A stretch of 9,519 bases of DNA, from positions 1-9,519 of the forward strand of contig CALLAG010000042.1 in the NCBI GenBank assembly GCA_938002705.1. Reading direction: 5' to 3'. Within the stretch, counting starts at the first letter, position 1; every line of letters starts with the position of its first letter. This DNA comes from an uncultured Saprospiraceae bacterium (GTDB lineage Bacteria; Bacteroidota; Bacteroidia; Chitinophagales; Saprospiraceae). Of this stretch, positions 1 through 7,700 are shown piece after piece. The position numbers and the translations under genes are program-made. Under the pieces are notes generated by a model. It searched no databases and was not told where the DNA came from. It saw only the letters and a list, made by a program, of their open reading frames with translations.

Positions 1-99
1 GCAGAATGGGAGGACTTAGATATACAGCAGGATTACCTCTACTCTATAGAGAATGCTCGATCTATTAATAATGCTTCTAAATTTAGTTTTCAGAATTAG
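1..99 (+). CDS. C-terminal end of an unidentified protein (partial)
   Basis: The plus-strand frame starting at base 1 is open for 32 codons and ends at a TAG at 97-99. It reads AEWEDLDIQQDYLYSIENAR and then a short tail ending in KFSFQN. The opposite strand here is broken by stops. The composition is that of an ordinary soluble protein tail, but it is too short to assign a family. It would end 14 bases before the stop of the convergent gene at 114-341, and no clear terminator hairpin lies between them. The start lies outside the window. The reading is an inference from an open frame and plausible amino-acid content, so confidence is modest. Confidence 0.45.
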   Translation, partial: AEWEDLDIQQDYLYSIENARSINNASKFSFQN

Positions 100-113
100 A
101 TTTTGATTAATTA

Positions 114-341
114 CTATTCATAAACTGAAGCGCCTTCCATAATCGTTTTAAAGTTGTCCAAAGTTGGATCATCAGCATCAATATTCAAATTCTTATTGTT
201 ATAATAACCTTGAACATCTGCCGTATACCCTATCATCGCTTCCAGAAAACTTTCAAGTGTGTGATTTTCCCAATCTTTTTTATTTTCAATTAAGTCTTTT
301 CTAAAAGCTCTTAAAAAAACTACAAAATCCTTTCTATTCAT
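114..341 (-). CDS. Small DUF7660-like protein
   Basis: This gene encodes 75 residues, starting at an ATG (339-341) and ending at TAG. The sequence is acidic and rich in aromatic residues, with no signal peptide or membrane segment, so it is probably a small cytoplasmic protein. The pattern of a Trp-Glu-Asn followed by TLESFLEAM around residues 24-36, a GYY near residues 45-47, and a C-terminal YE resembles the small DUF7660 family as I remember it; this is not confirmed by a search. That family has no established function. It is the last gene of a probable three-gene minus-strand operon, 27 bases after the acyltransferase stop. Small proteins of this kind sometimes serve as immunity or accessory proteins, but nothing here shows a toxin partner. 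Confidence 0.7.
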   Translation of the reverse strand: MNRKDFVVFLRAFRKDLIENKKDWENHTLESFLEAMIGYTADVQGYYNNKNLNIDADDPTLDNFKTIMEGASVYE

Positions 342-368
342 GTTTCAATCTCTAAATAAAATATTATC

Positions 369-1568
369 CTAATCTAAAGACGTCTTATCACCGAATGGTG
401 ATCTCGGTACCCATTCATTATCAGGCACTGTCTTAGATAGTATAAATGGCATTAACTTATTGATATAAGGGTTGGTGTGTTTGATATAGGTCTTCATCTC
501 GTAGGGGACGGCACCTACTGAGCTTTTGATCTCTAATGCTGTTCTGGATAAGTTAAGCAGCTTCGCCTTCTGATCGATGGCCTCCTTGATTAATCTTAGA
601 AGAATATTGAAATAGAGCTGATAATTAGAGTTCTCACTCACATCATATCCTAAGAAGTGGGCATCAGCATTTTCTCCATTTTTGACGAAAGTAAAAAAGC
701 CTAATAGCTTCTCTTCCTTGAATACACCCATCAATACGAGATCATCACCCAATGTTCTTTTTAGTTCAGAAAAGTAATTCTGACTTAGCGTAAATAAACT
801 GAATAATGCTCGATCTGCTGTTGCCTTGTATAAGGCATACATAGCGTCGTTATACTTGTCAGCATCTTCCTGAGTCATTACGAGGAGATCGAGATCCTTT
901 GCTTTCTTTTTGACTTTTTTAAATTTAACTCGATACTTAGACTTGACCTCTGCGAGATAGTCCTCATAAGTATTCCATCTATCTTCTACATGGAAGATCA
1001 TATCTGGCTGGACGACTAATTCTGTATAGTCAGAACCTAAGATGTCTATATTCTTAAAGCCCTCATCGGTGTAGAAGTCTTTAGCAAGGATGGTTTTGAT
1101 CTTCTTTTTGGTCTTCTCTTTTATATATACGATTATCTCATTAAGTAATAGATCACTGAAGACATGACTCGGTTTCTGCTTGTAGGAATAGCCATACTCT
1201 CCTGTCAATAATACATTGCCACATACGAGAAATTCATGATTGACGAATTTGAATAAGTTCTTAAGGAAAGCCACTCGTAACTTAGCTAAGAAATTCTTGC
1301 TATGAGTATGTATTCTGTAATCCTCAGCGAGATGGATCGTCTTATGCTGAAAGTAGAATGCCGCTACAACATCTTCTCCCCTGTAGACTAATGCGTAGTA
1401 ATACTTAAACTCTAATGGCCCATGAGACTCTAATAGATCCAGGTATGAGCTGTGAGAGTAGATAGAAGATCTTATAACATGATTCCATTGTTCCTCTATG
1501 TCTGATATAGAATCAGTAATGACAATATCATATGAGGCAGAACCATCTTGTAAATTGACTTTTTTCAC
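369..1568 (-). CDS. GNAT/FemAB-like acyltransferase
   Basis: This gene encodes 399 residues. The sequence resembles the double-GNAT FemAB-like/BioF2-like acyltransferase families of Bacteroidota. These transfer an acyl or aminoacyl group to an amine; the substrate cannot be read from the sequence. Visible features are a central YLAEVKSKYRVKFKKVKKKA stretch (residues 204-223), a very basic segment typical of this group, then a second GNAT-like half with LVLMGVFKEEKLLGFFTFV (about 277-295), HFLGYD (304-309), and a LNLSRTALEIKSSVGAVPYE block (338-357). There is no signal peptide or membrane helix, so it is probably cytoplasmic. The start is a GTG at 1566-1568: in-frame stops lie just upstream, and the next in-frame Met is near residue 190. 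The gene follows the lipoprotein by 21 bases, suggesting co-transcription. Earlier annotations of relatives as peptidoglycan-related or as BioF-like are guesses by homology. Confidence 0.8.
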   Translation of the reverse strand: MKKVNLQDGSASYDIVITDSISDIEEQWNHVIRSSIYSHSSYLDLLESHGPLEFKYYYALVYRGEDVVAAFYFQHKTIHLAEDYRIHTHSKNFLAKLRVAFLKNLFKFVNHEFLVCGNVLLTGEYGYSYKQKPSHVFSDLLLNEIIVYIKEKTKKKIKTILAKDFYTDEGFKNIDILGSDYTELVVQPDMIFHVEDRWNTYEDYLAEVKSKYRVKFKKVKKKAKDLDLLVMTQEDADKYNDAMYALYKATADRALFSLFTLSQNYFSELKRTLGDDLVLMGVFKEEKLLGFFTFVKNGENADAHFLGYDVSENSNYQLYFNILLRLIKEAIDQKAKLLNLSRTALEIKSSVGAVPYEMKTYIKHTNPYINKLMPFILSKTVPDNEWVPRSPFGDKTSLD

Positions 1569-1589
1569 TTTATTACTTCTTCGATGTCA

Positions 1590-2096
1590 TTAGTTCTTAA
1601 GCTTCTTTTCGTTGAGCTTTAGATAGGCCTTATACTCGCTACTCCACTCAAAATTACTGCAATGACCTAATCCACATTGTGCTTTGAACCAAGACTCGAT
1701 ACTTTCCTTGATATCATGATGTTGTACCATAAATGTCTCAAAATCTAACTGCTTACTGAAGAAATCGTTCTGATAGGATATGACATAATCAACTCGTGAG
1801 CTGTCTTTTTCAAAAGAAAATAGCGCTAAGTTGCTGACCTTAATACGTTTACCTTTATTTTTTCTGGGACCTAATATTATCGTAGAGGCAGTAGACCCTT
1901 CGTCGATACTGATAGAACCTATATTAAAAAAAGAAGGCATGCTCAGCTTATCATATGAAGGTATCATCTCACCTGCCGATACGCTGACAAGTGCTTCTAA
2001 CTCACTCATTCCACTAGTGTCTTGACGCTTCTGGGTATCCTCTTTGCATGATAGAATGGATATAAGTATCAATAATAACGCGGAATACCTTAACAC
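1590..2096 (-). CDS. Small lipoprotein of unknown function
   Basis: This gene encodes 168 residues. The first 17 form a lipoprotein signal: a short basic start, a hydrophobic run (ALLLILISIL), and a lipobox ending ILSC with Cys17 as the lipidated residue. The next residues (KEDTQKRQD) are a charged linker. It is therefore probably anchored in the outer or inner membrane facing the periplasm or surface. The mature part is a mixed alpha/beta domain with a CGLGHC motif (Cys141 and Cys146) near the C-terminus that could form a disulfide. I do not recognise the family. The start is a GTG at 2094-2096; the frame stays open upstream but has no ATG, and the promoter candidate at 2126-2133 would put the transcript start about 20 bases before this GTG. 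It is the first gene of the minus-strand group. Confidence 0.7.
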   Translation of the reverse strand: MLRYSALLLILISILSCKEDTQKRQDTSGMSELEALVSVSAGEMIPSYDKLSMPSFFNIGSISIDEGSTASTIILGPRKNKGKRIKVSNLALFSFEKDSSRVDYVISYQNDFFSKQLDFETFMVQHHDIKESIESWFKAQCGLGHCSNFEWSSEYKAYLKLNEKKLKN

Positions 2097-2255
2097 AATA
2101 GTGAGAAATTGAAGTGATAAAAGTCCAAACTTAAAGTATACGAGCGATAATCAGAAATCACAACTCTCTTAAATGTCTCTGTAATAACAATAAATGAGAT
2201 CGTGGATGATCTTAAGAATCCTATATTTACATCTTTTTGAATAAAACTTAATGTC
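2097..2255. other. Divergent intergenic region
   Basis: This 159-base AT-rich gap separates the minus-strand operon from the plus-strand arsenosugar genes and must hold both promoters. The minus-strand candidate is a perfect TAnnTTTG match. On the plus strand the best match is TATATTTA at 2222-2229, one base off the -7 consensus and about 26 bases before the ATG at 2256; this is weak. I see no clear inverted repeat that would mark an ArsR-type operator. Confidence 0.4.
2126..2133 (-). promoter_or_regulatory. Candidate Bacteroidota -7 element for the minus-strand operon
   Basis: On the minus strand this reads TAAGTTTG, a full match to the Bacteroidota -7 consensus TAnnTTTG. It lies about 30 bases before the GTG of the lipoprotein gene, leaving a leader of roughly 20 bases. 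No good TTTG -33 element is seen at the usual spacing; a TTTC lies about 20 bases upstream. Confidence 0.45.
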
Positions 2256-2591
2256 ATGGCCGACGGTTACTTTAATCCTGACGATCTCAAGAAATTTCCT
2301 AATATTAAAGAATTCCAAGAGGAATATGGGGAGAAATTTTTTGATTATTACAGCACTGTGTTTCAGGAAGGAGCTCTTACATCAAGAGAGAAGGCACTCA
2401 TAGCACTGGCAGTATCTCATGCAGTCCAGTGTCCTTACTGTATTGATGCATATTCTTCGACTTGCTTAGCTAAAGGCGCAGATGAAGAACAGATGATGGA
2501 GGCAGTACATGTAGCTGCCGCAATCAAAAGTGGCTCAACACTCGTATATGGAGTACAGATGATGAATCACGTAAAGAAAAAATTAATGTAA
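2256..2591 (+). CDS. Arsenosugar biosynthesis-associated peroxidase-like protein (carboxymuconolactone decarboxylase fold)
   Basis: This gene encodes 111 residues, about the usual length for a single AhpD/carboxymuconolactone-decarboxylase domain. The core reads LTSREKALIALAVSHAVQCP (41-60), then YCIDAY, giving a CPYC redox motif with Cys59 and Cys62; the GADEEQMMEAVHVAAAI helix follows at 74-90. In classical AhpD a His follows four residues after the second Cys; here that position is Tyr66, and the position between the cysteines is also Tyr rather than His. This variant, together with the adjacent radical SAM gene, matches the family annotated as arsenosugar biosynthesis-associated peroxidase-like protein. 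Its biochemical role is not settled; a thiol redox role supporting the radical enzyme is an inference. There is no signal peptide. The start is the ATG at 2256, since the ATG at 2251 is out of frame. Its TAA is two bases before the next start, so the two genes are surely co-transcribed and probably translationally coupled. Confidence 0.88.
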   Translation: MADGYFNPDDLKKFPNIKEFQEEYGEKFFDYYSTVFQEGALTSREKALIALAVSHAVQCPYCIDAYSSTCLAKGADEEQMMEAVHVAAAIKSGSTLVYGVQMMNHVKKKLM

Positions 2592-2593
2592 AA

Positions 2594-3667
2594 ATGGCAA
2601 TTAAGCAGAAAACAAAGAGTCTCAGCGCTACGGATAACAAATTCGCAAGCACTTTCTATCAGTTACAAGTATTATCTAATAAGCAAGAAATACAAGCTGA
2701 TATTCCGGTATTCGCTCAAAGAATAGCTGAAGAAGGCGGTTATACTGAAGGTATATTACCCTCTCCTGTAGAGATTTTTCAGATCAACATAGGAAAATTA
2801 TGTAATCAGACATGTGCCCACTGCCATGTAGATGCTGGCCCAGACAAGAAAACCGAAAATATGGATCGAGCGACATTAGAGAAATGTCTTGAGATCATAA
2901 CTAAGTACAATATACCATCAGTTGATATTACTGGAGGAGCTCCAGAGATGAATGCTCACTTTAGATGGTTTGTAGAATCTTGCTCTGCTATGGGTAAGCA
3001 TATTATGGTGAGATGTAATCTGACTATCATAAGAGCCAATAAGAAATATCACGATCTACCACAATTCTTCAAGGATAACAATGTACACGTTATCAGTTCT
3101 CTCCCTTACTTTACGAAGTCAAGGACAGATAGCCAGAGAGGTGATGGCGTATTTAATGACTCTATAGAAGCCTTACAAGAATTAAACAAGGTAGGCTACG
3201 GTATCGAAGGCTCAGGCTTGTTATTAGACTTGGTATTCAATCCATCTGGAGCATTTCTACCAGGAAATCAGGAAGAACTTGAGGCAGAATTCAAGAGACA
3301 ACTCGATCGTAGGTTCAATATTCAATTTAATACACTATTTGCTATAACGAATCTTCCCGTAAGTCGATTCCTCGACTACCTTATAGAGAGTGAGAACTAT
3401 GTCACTTATATGGAGGAGCTATCTAATGCTTATAACCCATCAACAGTAGCTGGCCTGATGTGTCGGAATACACTATCTATAAGTTGGGACGGATATATAT
3501 ATGATTGTGACTTTAATCAGATGCTTGATCTAAAATCAGCCGTTAAGACACCTCATATCAATGAGATTAACATGGAAGAACTCATGTCCAGAAAGATTAT
3601 CACTAACCAGCATTGTTATGGTTGTACTGCTGGAGCTGGAAGTAGCTGTGGTGGAGAAATTGCCTAA
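2594..3667 (+). CDS. arsS: Arsenosugar biosynthesis radical SAM protein ArsS
   Basis: This gene encodes 357 residues, full length for the family. Established role: ArsS uses S-adenosylmethionine and a 4Fe-4S cluster to attach a 5'-deoxyadenosyl group to methylated arsenic, forming the nucleoside precursor of arsenosugars. Seen here: the cluster motif LCNQTCAHC with Cys70, Cys74 and Cys77; the SAM-contacting DITGGAPE at 111-118; and a Cys-rich C-terminal domain with GLMC (Cys290), YDCDFNQ (Cys305) and a tail HCYGCTAGAGSSCGG (Cys341, Cys344, Cys352). This tail is the family signature. Some relatives use selenocysteine near the C-terminus; here every such position is an ordinary Cys codon and the gene ends in TAA. 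It is cytoplasmic. It follows the peroxidase-like gene by two bases. The usual partner arsM, which makes the methylated arsenic substrate, is not in the window. Confidence 0.92.
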   Translation: MAIKQKTKSLSATDNKFASTFYQLQVLSNKQEIQADIPVFAQRIAEEGGYTEGILPSPVEIFQINIGKLCNQTCAHCHVDAGPDKKTENMDRATLEKCLEIITKYNIPSVDITGGAPEMNAHFRWFVESCSAMGKHIMVRCNLTIIRANKKYHDLPQFFKDNNVHVISSLPYFTKSRTDSQRGDGVFNDSIEALQELNKVGYGIEGSGLLLDLVFNPSGAFLPGNQEELEAEFKRQLDRRFNIQFNTLFAITNLPVSRFLDYLIESENYVTYMEELSNAYNPSTVAGLMCRNTLSISWDGYIYDCDFNQMLDLKSAVKTPHINEINMEELMSRKIITNQHCYGCTAGAGSSCGGEIA

Positions 3668-3705
3668 GGAAGTCTATACGATACTAATATCAACGAAAGG
3701 ATCGT

Positions 3706-3713
3706 TATCTTTG
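3706..3713 (+). promoter_or_regulatory. Candidate -7 element for the 252-residue lipoprotein gene
   Basis: The sequence TATCTTTG is a full match to the Bacteroidota TAnnTTTG -7 consensus. It sits 23 bases before the ATG at 3737, implying a leader of about 16 AT-rich bases. No TTTG -33 element is evident at the usual distance. It suggests this gene is transcribed separately from arsS, whose stop is only 38 bases upstream of the element. Confidence 0.5.
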
Positions 3714-3736
3714 AGTCAAATATAGATATTAACAAT

Positions 3737-4495
3737 ATGAGATATATAGCACTTATTGTATTAGGAGTAGTACTTACTTCTTGTGGATCAAAGAAAGAAA
3801 TAGCTAATGCTCCTACCCCAGAAGTTGCACCTGAGCCAGAAACGGAGTTATCCATAGATCCTATAATAAAAATGTCTAAAGGAGCTTGCTTTGGCAAATG
3901 TCCTGTATATACATTATCTATAGCAGGAACTGGAGACATGACATTCGAGGGTAAAAGACACACGATAAAGATAGGTACCTACTCTAAGAAACTCGACCTC
4001 GAAACTATGAATGAGCTCATAGCATTATTCGAAGAATATAAGTTTATGAATCTCAGAGACCTATACGAAAGTAATGTCGCAGATCTCCCATCTGTATCTA
4101 TCGCATACACAAAAGATGGCATCACTAAGACCGTTGTAGGCAAACAAGAAAGACCAGACAGAGTATTAATGTTACAAAAGAGATTAGAAATCATAGCTGA
4201 GTCTTCTAAAGGGTGGACACTTACAGAAGCATCAAAAGATGCAGTACCCGAGGAGAAATTTATCAAGAGTCAAATTATCATAACTACCAAAGGCGGTCCT
4301 CAACTGGCTAAATGGTTTGATAAGATGAGAGTCAACCATACTATAAGAATAGTAAAAAGATTAAGCGCTGCGACGGATTCATGGCTGATATCATATAACA
4401 CCAAAGAATATGAGCCCGAAGAAATGCTCCACCTACTCAGAACTAACGACTTTGTAAAGTCTGCAGAATTTAATAAGGAAACTGAGAAACGGTAA
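3737..4495 (+). CDS. Lipoprotein with DUF6438-like domain and S8-prodomain-like C-terminus
   Basis: This gene encodes 252 residues. The N-terminus is a lipoprotein signal ending LTSC (Cys16), followed by a Pro/Glu-rich linker (about 23-38), so the protein is probably membrane-anchored on the periplasmic side or at the surface. Residues about 40-155 contain IIKMSKGACFGKCPVYTLSI (Cys51, Cys55), a gly-rich beta strand region and a DLPSVSIAY segment, which matches the DUF6438 pattern as I know it; this domain has no known function. The rest (about 175-252) is a second small domain ending VKRLS, WLISYNT, EEMLHLLR and FVKSAEFNKETEKR. That ending closely resembles the N-terminal prodomain of secreted Bacteroidota S8 peptidases, which ends in a V..AQFNH..xLR-like motif. 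No peptidase domain follows. The ATG at 3737 is chosen because it directly precedes the signal sequence. The gene is 69 bases after arsS and has its own promoter candidate. Confidence 0.78.
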   Translation: MRYIALIVLGVVLTSCGSKKEIANAPTPEVAPEPETELSIDPIIKMSKGACFGKCPVYTLSIAGTGDMTFEGKRHTIKIGTYSKKLDLETMNELIALFEEYKFMNLRDLYESNVADLPSVSIAYTKDGITKTVVGKQERPDRVLMLQKRLEIIAESSKGWTLTEASKDAVPEEKFIKSQIIITTKGGPQLAKWFDKMRVNHTIRIVKRLSAATDSWLISYNTKEYEPEEMLHLLRTNDFVKSAEFNKETEKR

Positions 4496-4704
4496 AATAG
4501 TCTTTTCTGTTAAAATATAGTGAAGGTTTCCTATTCTGTAAGAAATCCGTCAAAACAAATACACTACCACCGTAGGGGTATAAGCTACAGAGAGTGTCTT
4601 AACTCTGTATAACTATGCTAAGTGCATAGCCGTGCACCCAATATTTTACCTTTTATACCTACCCTTTTTTATTCAAGTAATCCTTAATAAAAAAGTAGAT
4701 TTTA
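4496..4704 (+). other. Structured leader / intergenic region before the giant repeat gene
   Basis: This 209-base gap has no gene. It contains several short inverted repeats: a 7-bp stem TACAGAG/CTCTGTA (4586-4592 with 4603-4609, loop 10); a 6-bp stem CTATGC/GCATAG (4613-4618 with 4624-4629, loop 5); and an overlapping 5-bp stem GTGCA/TGCAC (4622-4626 with 4633-4637, loop 6). The last two share bases 4624-4626 and cannot both form. CTAC/GTAG at 4564-4574 is a weaker fourth stem. A T6 run at 4665-4670 lies too far from the stems to be a normal intrinsic terminator. No perfect TAnnTTTG element was found. It may be a long 5' leader of the repeat gene or may hold the end of the previous transcript; it matches no riboswitch I recognise. 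Confidence 0.4.
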
Positions 4705-7700
4705 ATGAGAATACGAGTTTCACGTTACGGAATTATCCCAAATATCTGTAACAAAATCGGATCCCCCAAGATCAAAACAATCGTTCTTTTCGCTTTATTT
4801 GCGTTTACTACGCAGATAATATCAGCTCAAGTCAAAGTAGGTGATAACCCCGCCAACATTGATGATGGCTCACTTATCGAACTAGAGAGTACTAACAAAG
4901 CGTTAGTAATCCCAAGGATGACAAGTGATCAGAGAGATAATATCCCTACTCCTCTTAAGGGAGCTGTGATATATAATCTTACTGATGAATGTCTACAAGT
5001 TAACGTAGGTATACCTACAGCACCTGTATGGGTGTGTGCTGGGACAAGTGGCTCTACTTCAATAAGCTCTATCACTAATACCGTAGTCGGTAATAGAATA
5101 GGAACATTCTATGATGAGAATGGCCTACCTACTGACTTCTACGAATCTGTGACTGAGCTGGTAGATAATGGCGACGGCAGCTACACATATACTAACGAAG
5201 CTGGTATATCTGTTACACTCCAGGGAGCCGATGAAACTATAACTACTCTGATAGAGAATAGTGACGGTACATACACTTATGTAAGCGAAGATGGAATATC
5301 TACCATCATCGATACAAAAGAAACGGTAACGAACCTCGTAGATAATGGAGATGGAACTTTCACATATACTAACGAAGCAGGAGTATCTGTATCGTTCGGT
5401 GGGGCCCAAGAAACCGTTACTACATTAACTGATAATGGAGATGGCACATACACTTACAGAAATGAAGCTGGAGTGCTTACAGTCATAGACCCATTAGAAA
5501 CGACTTCTACATTAACGGATAACGGAAATGGAACGTACACTTATACAGATGAGACAGGTAGTCAAACGACAATCGTATCATCTCAAGTAACTACAACAGT
5601 CCAGAATACTATACAGGGAAATAAAATTGCGGATTACACTAACGAAAATGGTGATGTTGTAGATATAAACGAAACTGTAACTCAACTTGCCGATCAAGGT
5701 GACGGAACTTTCATATATATAAATGAAGAAGGTATTGGGGTAACCTTCGATACAGAAGAAACAGTTACTACATTACAAAATAATGGTAACGGATCTTATA
5801 CTTATACTTCTGAGGATGGATCACAAACCACCTTCAACACTGGTGGAGAAACCATTACTGTCTTACAAGACAATGGTAATGGAACCTATACCTATACCTC
5901 AGAGGACGGTGCTGTAACGACTATAGATGCTACCGAAACCATCACAACATTGACTGACAATGGTGATGGTTCTTTCATTTTTACCAATGAGGCAGGAGTC
6001 TCTACTGTAATTACTGGAACGGAGGTCGCTACACAAGTAAGAAATACTATCCAGGGAAATAAAATTGCGGATTACACTAATGAGAATGGTGATGTTACAG
6101 ATATCAATGAATCTATAACTACTATATCTGATAACGGTAACGGTACATTCACTTACACGAATGAAGCAGGAATAGATTTCACTTTCGATGCTAACGAAAC
6201 AATAACATCATTAGCACTTAATGGTGATGGATCTTATACTTATACTTCCGAGGATGGAACTCAGACAACTATAGTATCTACTGATGTCAATACATTTGTA
6301 AGAAGCATAATCAATGGCAACATGATCGCTGATTATACTAATGAAAATGGCGATGTAGTAGAAATCCATGAATCAGTAACATCTATAACTGATAACGGTA
6401 ACGGTACATTCTCTTATATAAATGAAGCAGGAGCAACATTTACATTTGATGCTAATGAGACTATCACAACGTTAACTGATAATGGTGATGGTTCATTCAC
6501 ATATACTTCAGAAGATGGTACATCTACTACAGTACAATCAGAAAACATTGTAACAGTAGTAAGGAGTCTTGTAACTGGTCACACAATCGCAGACTACACT
6601 AACGAAAGTGGCGATATAGTACAGATCCAAGAAACTATCACAACGATGGTAGATAATGGTGACAATACATATACTTACACTAATGAGGATGGACAGAGCT
6701 TCGTGTTAGACGCAGGAGAGACGATTACGACGATGATAGATAATGGAGATGGCACTTTTACTTACACTAATGAAGCAGGTACCACTTTTACTTACGGAGC
6801 TCCTGAGACTGTAACAAGCTTAGTAGATAACCAAGACGGAAGCTTTACATATACTAATGAAGATGGAATAGCTAACACATACAGTGTATGTGACGTTGTA
6901 GATGAATGCGAGACAGTAACTTCTATAAACTGGAACGCTAATACTCAAGAGATAGAATATGTAGATGAGAATGGTGATACCAATTCTATCCCATTATTCT
7001 TCAATAATTCTGTAGTCACTGATGTTAATCCTAATACAAATACTCAGGATATCGCATTACATACAAGTGGCGATGGCACAGTAGCTACTATAAGAGAAAC
7101 GGTAACTAACTTAGTCGATAATAATAATGGCACTTTCACTTATACTAATGAGACTGGTGATGCTTTCACATTCGGGTCAGCAGAGTCCGTTACAACATTA
7201 GTAGATAATGGTGATGGTACTTTTTCTTATACTTCTGAGGATGGTACTGTAACAAGTTTTGATGTTTCTAAAATCGTAACTGTACTTAACAGCTACACAA
7301 CAGGAAACCTAATAGCAGACTACTCTAACGAAGATGGTGTATTGACTCAAATATTTGAGACTGTTACTACGCTTGCAGATAATGGAGATGGTACTTTCAC
7401 TTACACTAATGAAGCAGGTGATGCTTTCACATTCGGATCAGCAGAGACTATTACAACTTTAGTCAATAATGGTGATGGTACTTATACTTATACTTCTGAG
7501 GATGGTACTACATCTGTAGTAGACGCTAATGATGTTGTTACTCAATTAGTAGCAACTGTAACTGGTAATAAAATCGGTGAGTATACTAATGAAAATGGTG
7601 ACGTAACAGACCTATTCGAGACAGTTACAACACTTGCGGATAATGGAGATGGCACTTTCACTTACACTAATGAAGAAGGTAATGCATTTACATTTGGTTC

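Noticed and set aside
1831..2025. Plus-strand 64-codon open frame
   Set aside because: It is antisense to the lipoprotein gene, which has a clear signal peptide and lipobox.
1590..2096. Inorganic pyrophosphatase-like assignment for the small lipoprotein
   Set aside because: The V.V.AGE...SYDK stretch faintly recalls that family, but none of its acidic metal-binding motifs are present.
3614..3667. Selenocysteine in the ArsS tail
   Set aside because: Relatives can be selenoproteins, but no in-frame TGA occurs; the tail has Cys codons and ends with TAA.
3664..4266. Minus-strand open frames at 3664-3963 and 3979-4266
   Set aside because: Both are antisense to the 252-residue lipoprotein gene and contain low-complexity shadow sequence.
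4613..4670. Intrinsic terminator before the repeat gene
   Set aside because: The T run at 4665-4670 is about 27 bases or more from the nearest hairpin, too far for a classical terminator.
5125..5409. Minus-strand open frame of 94 codons inside the repeat gene
   Set aside because: It is the reverse shadow of the repeat array; its residues mirror the repeat codons and it lies wholly within a well-supported longer frame.
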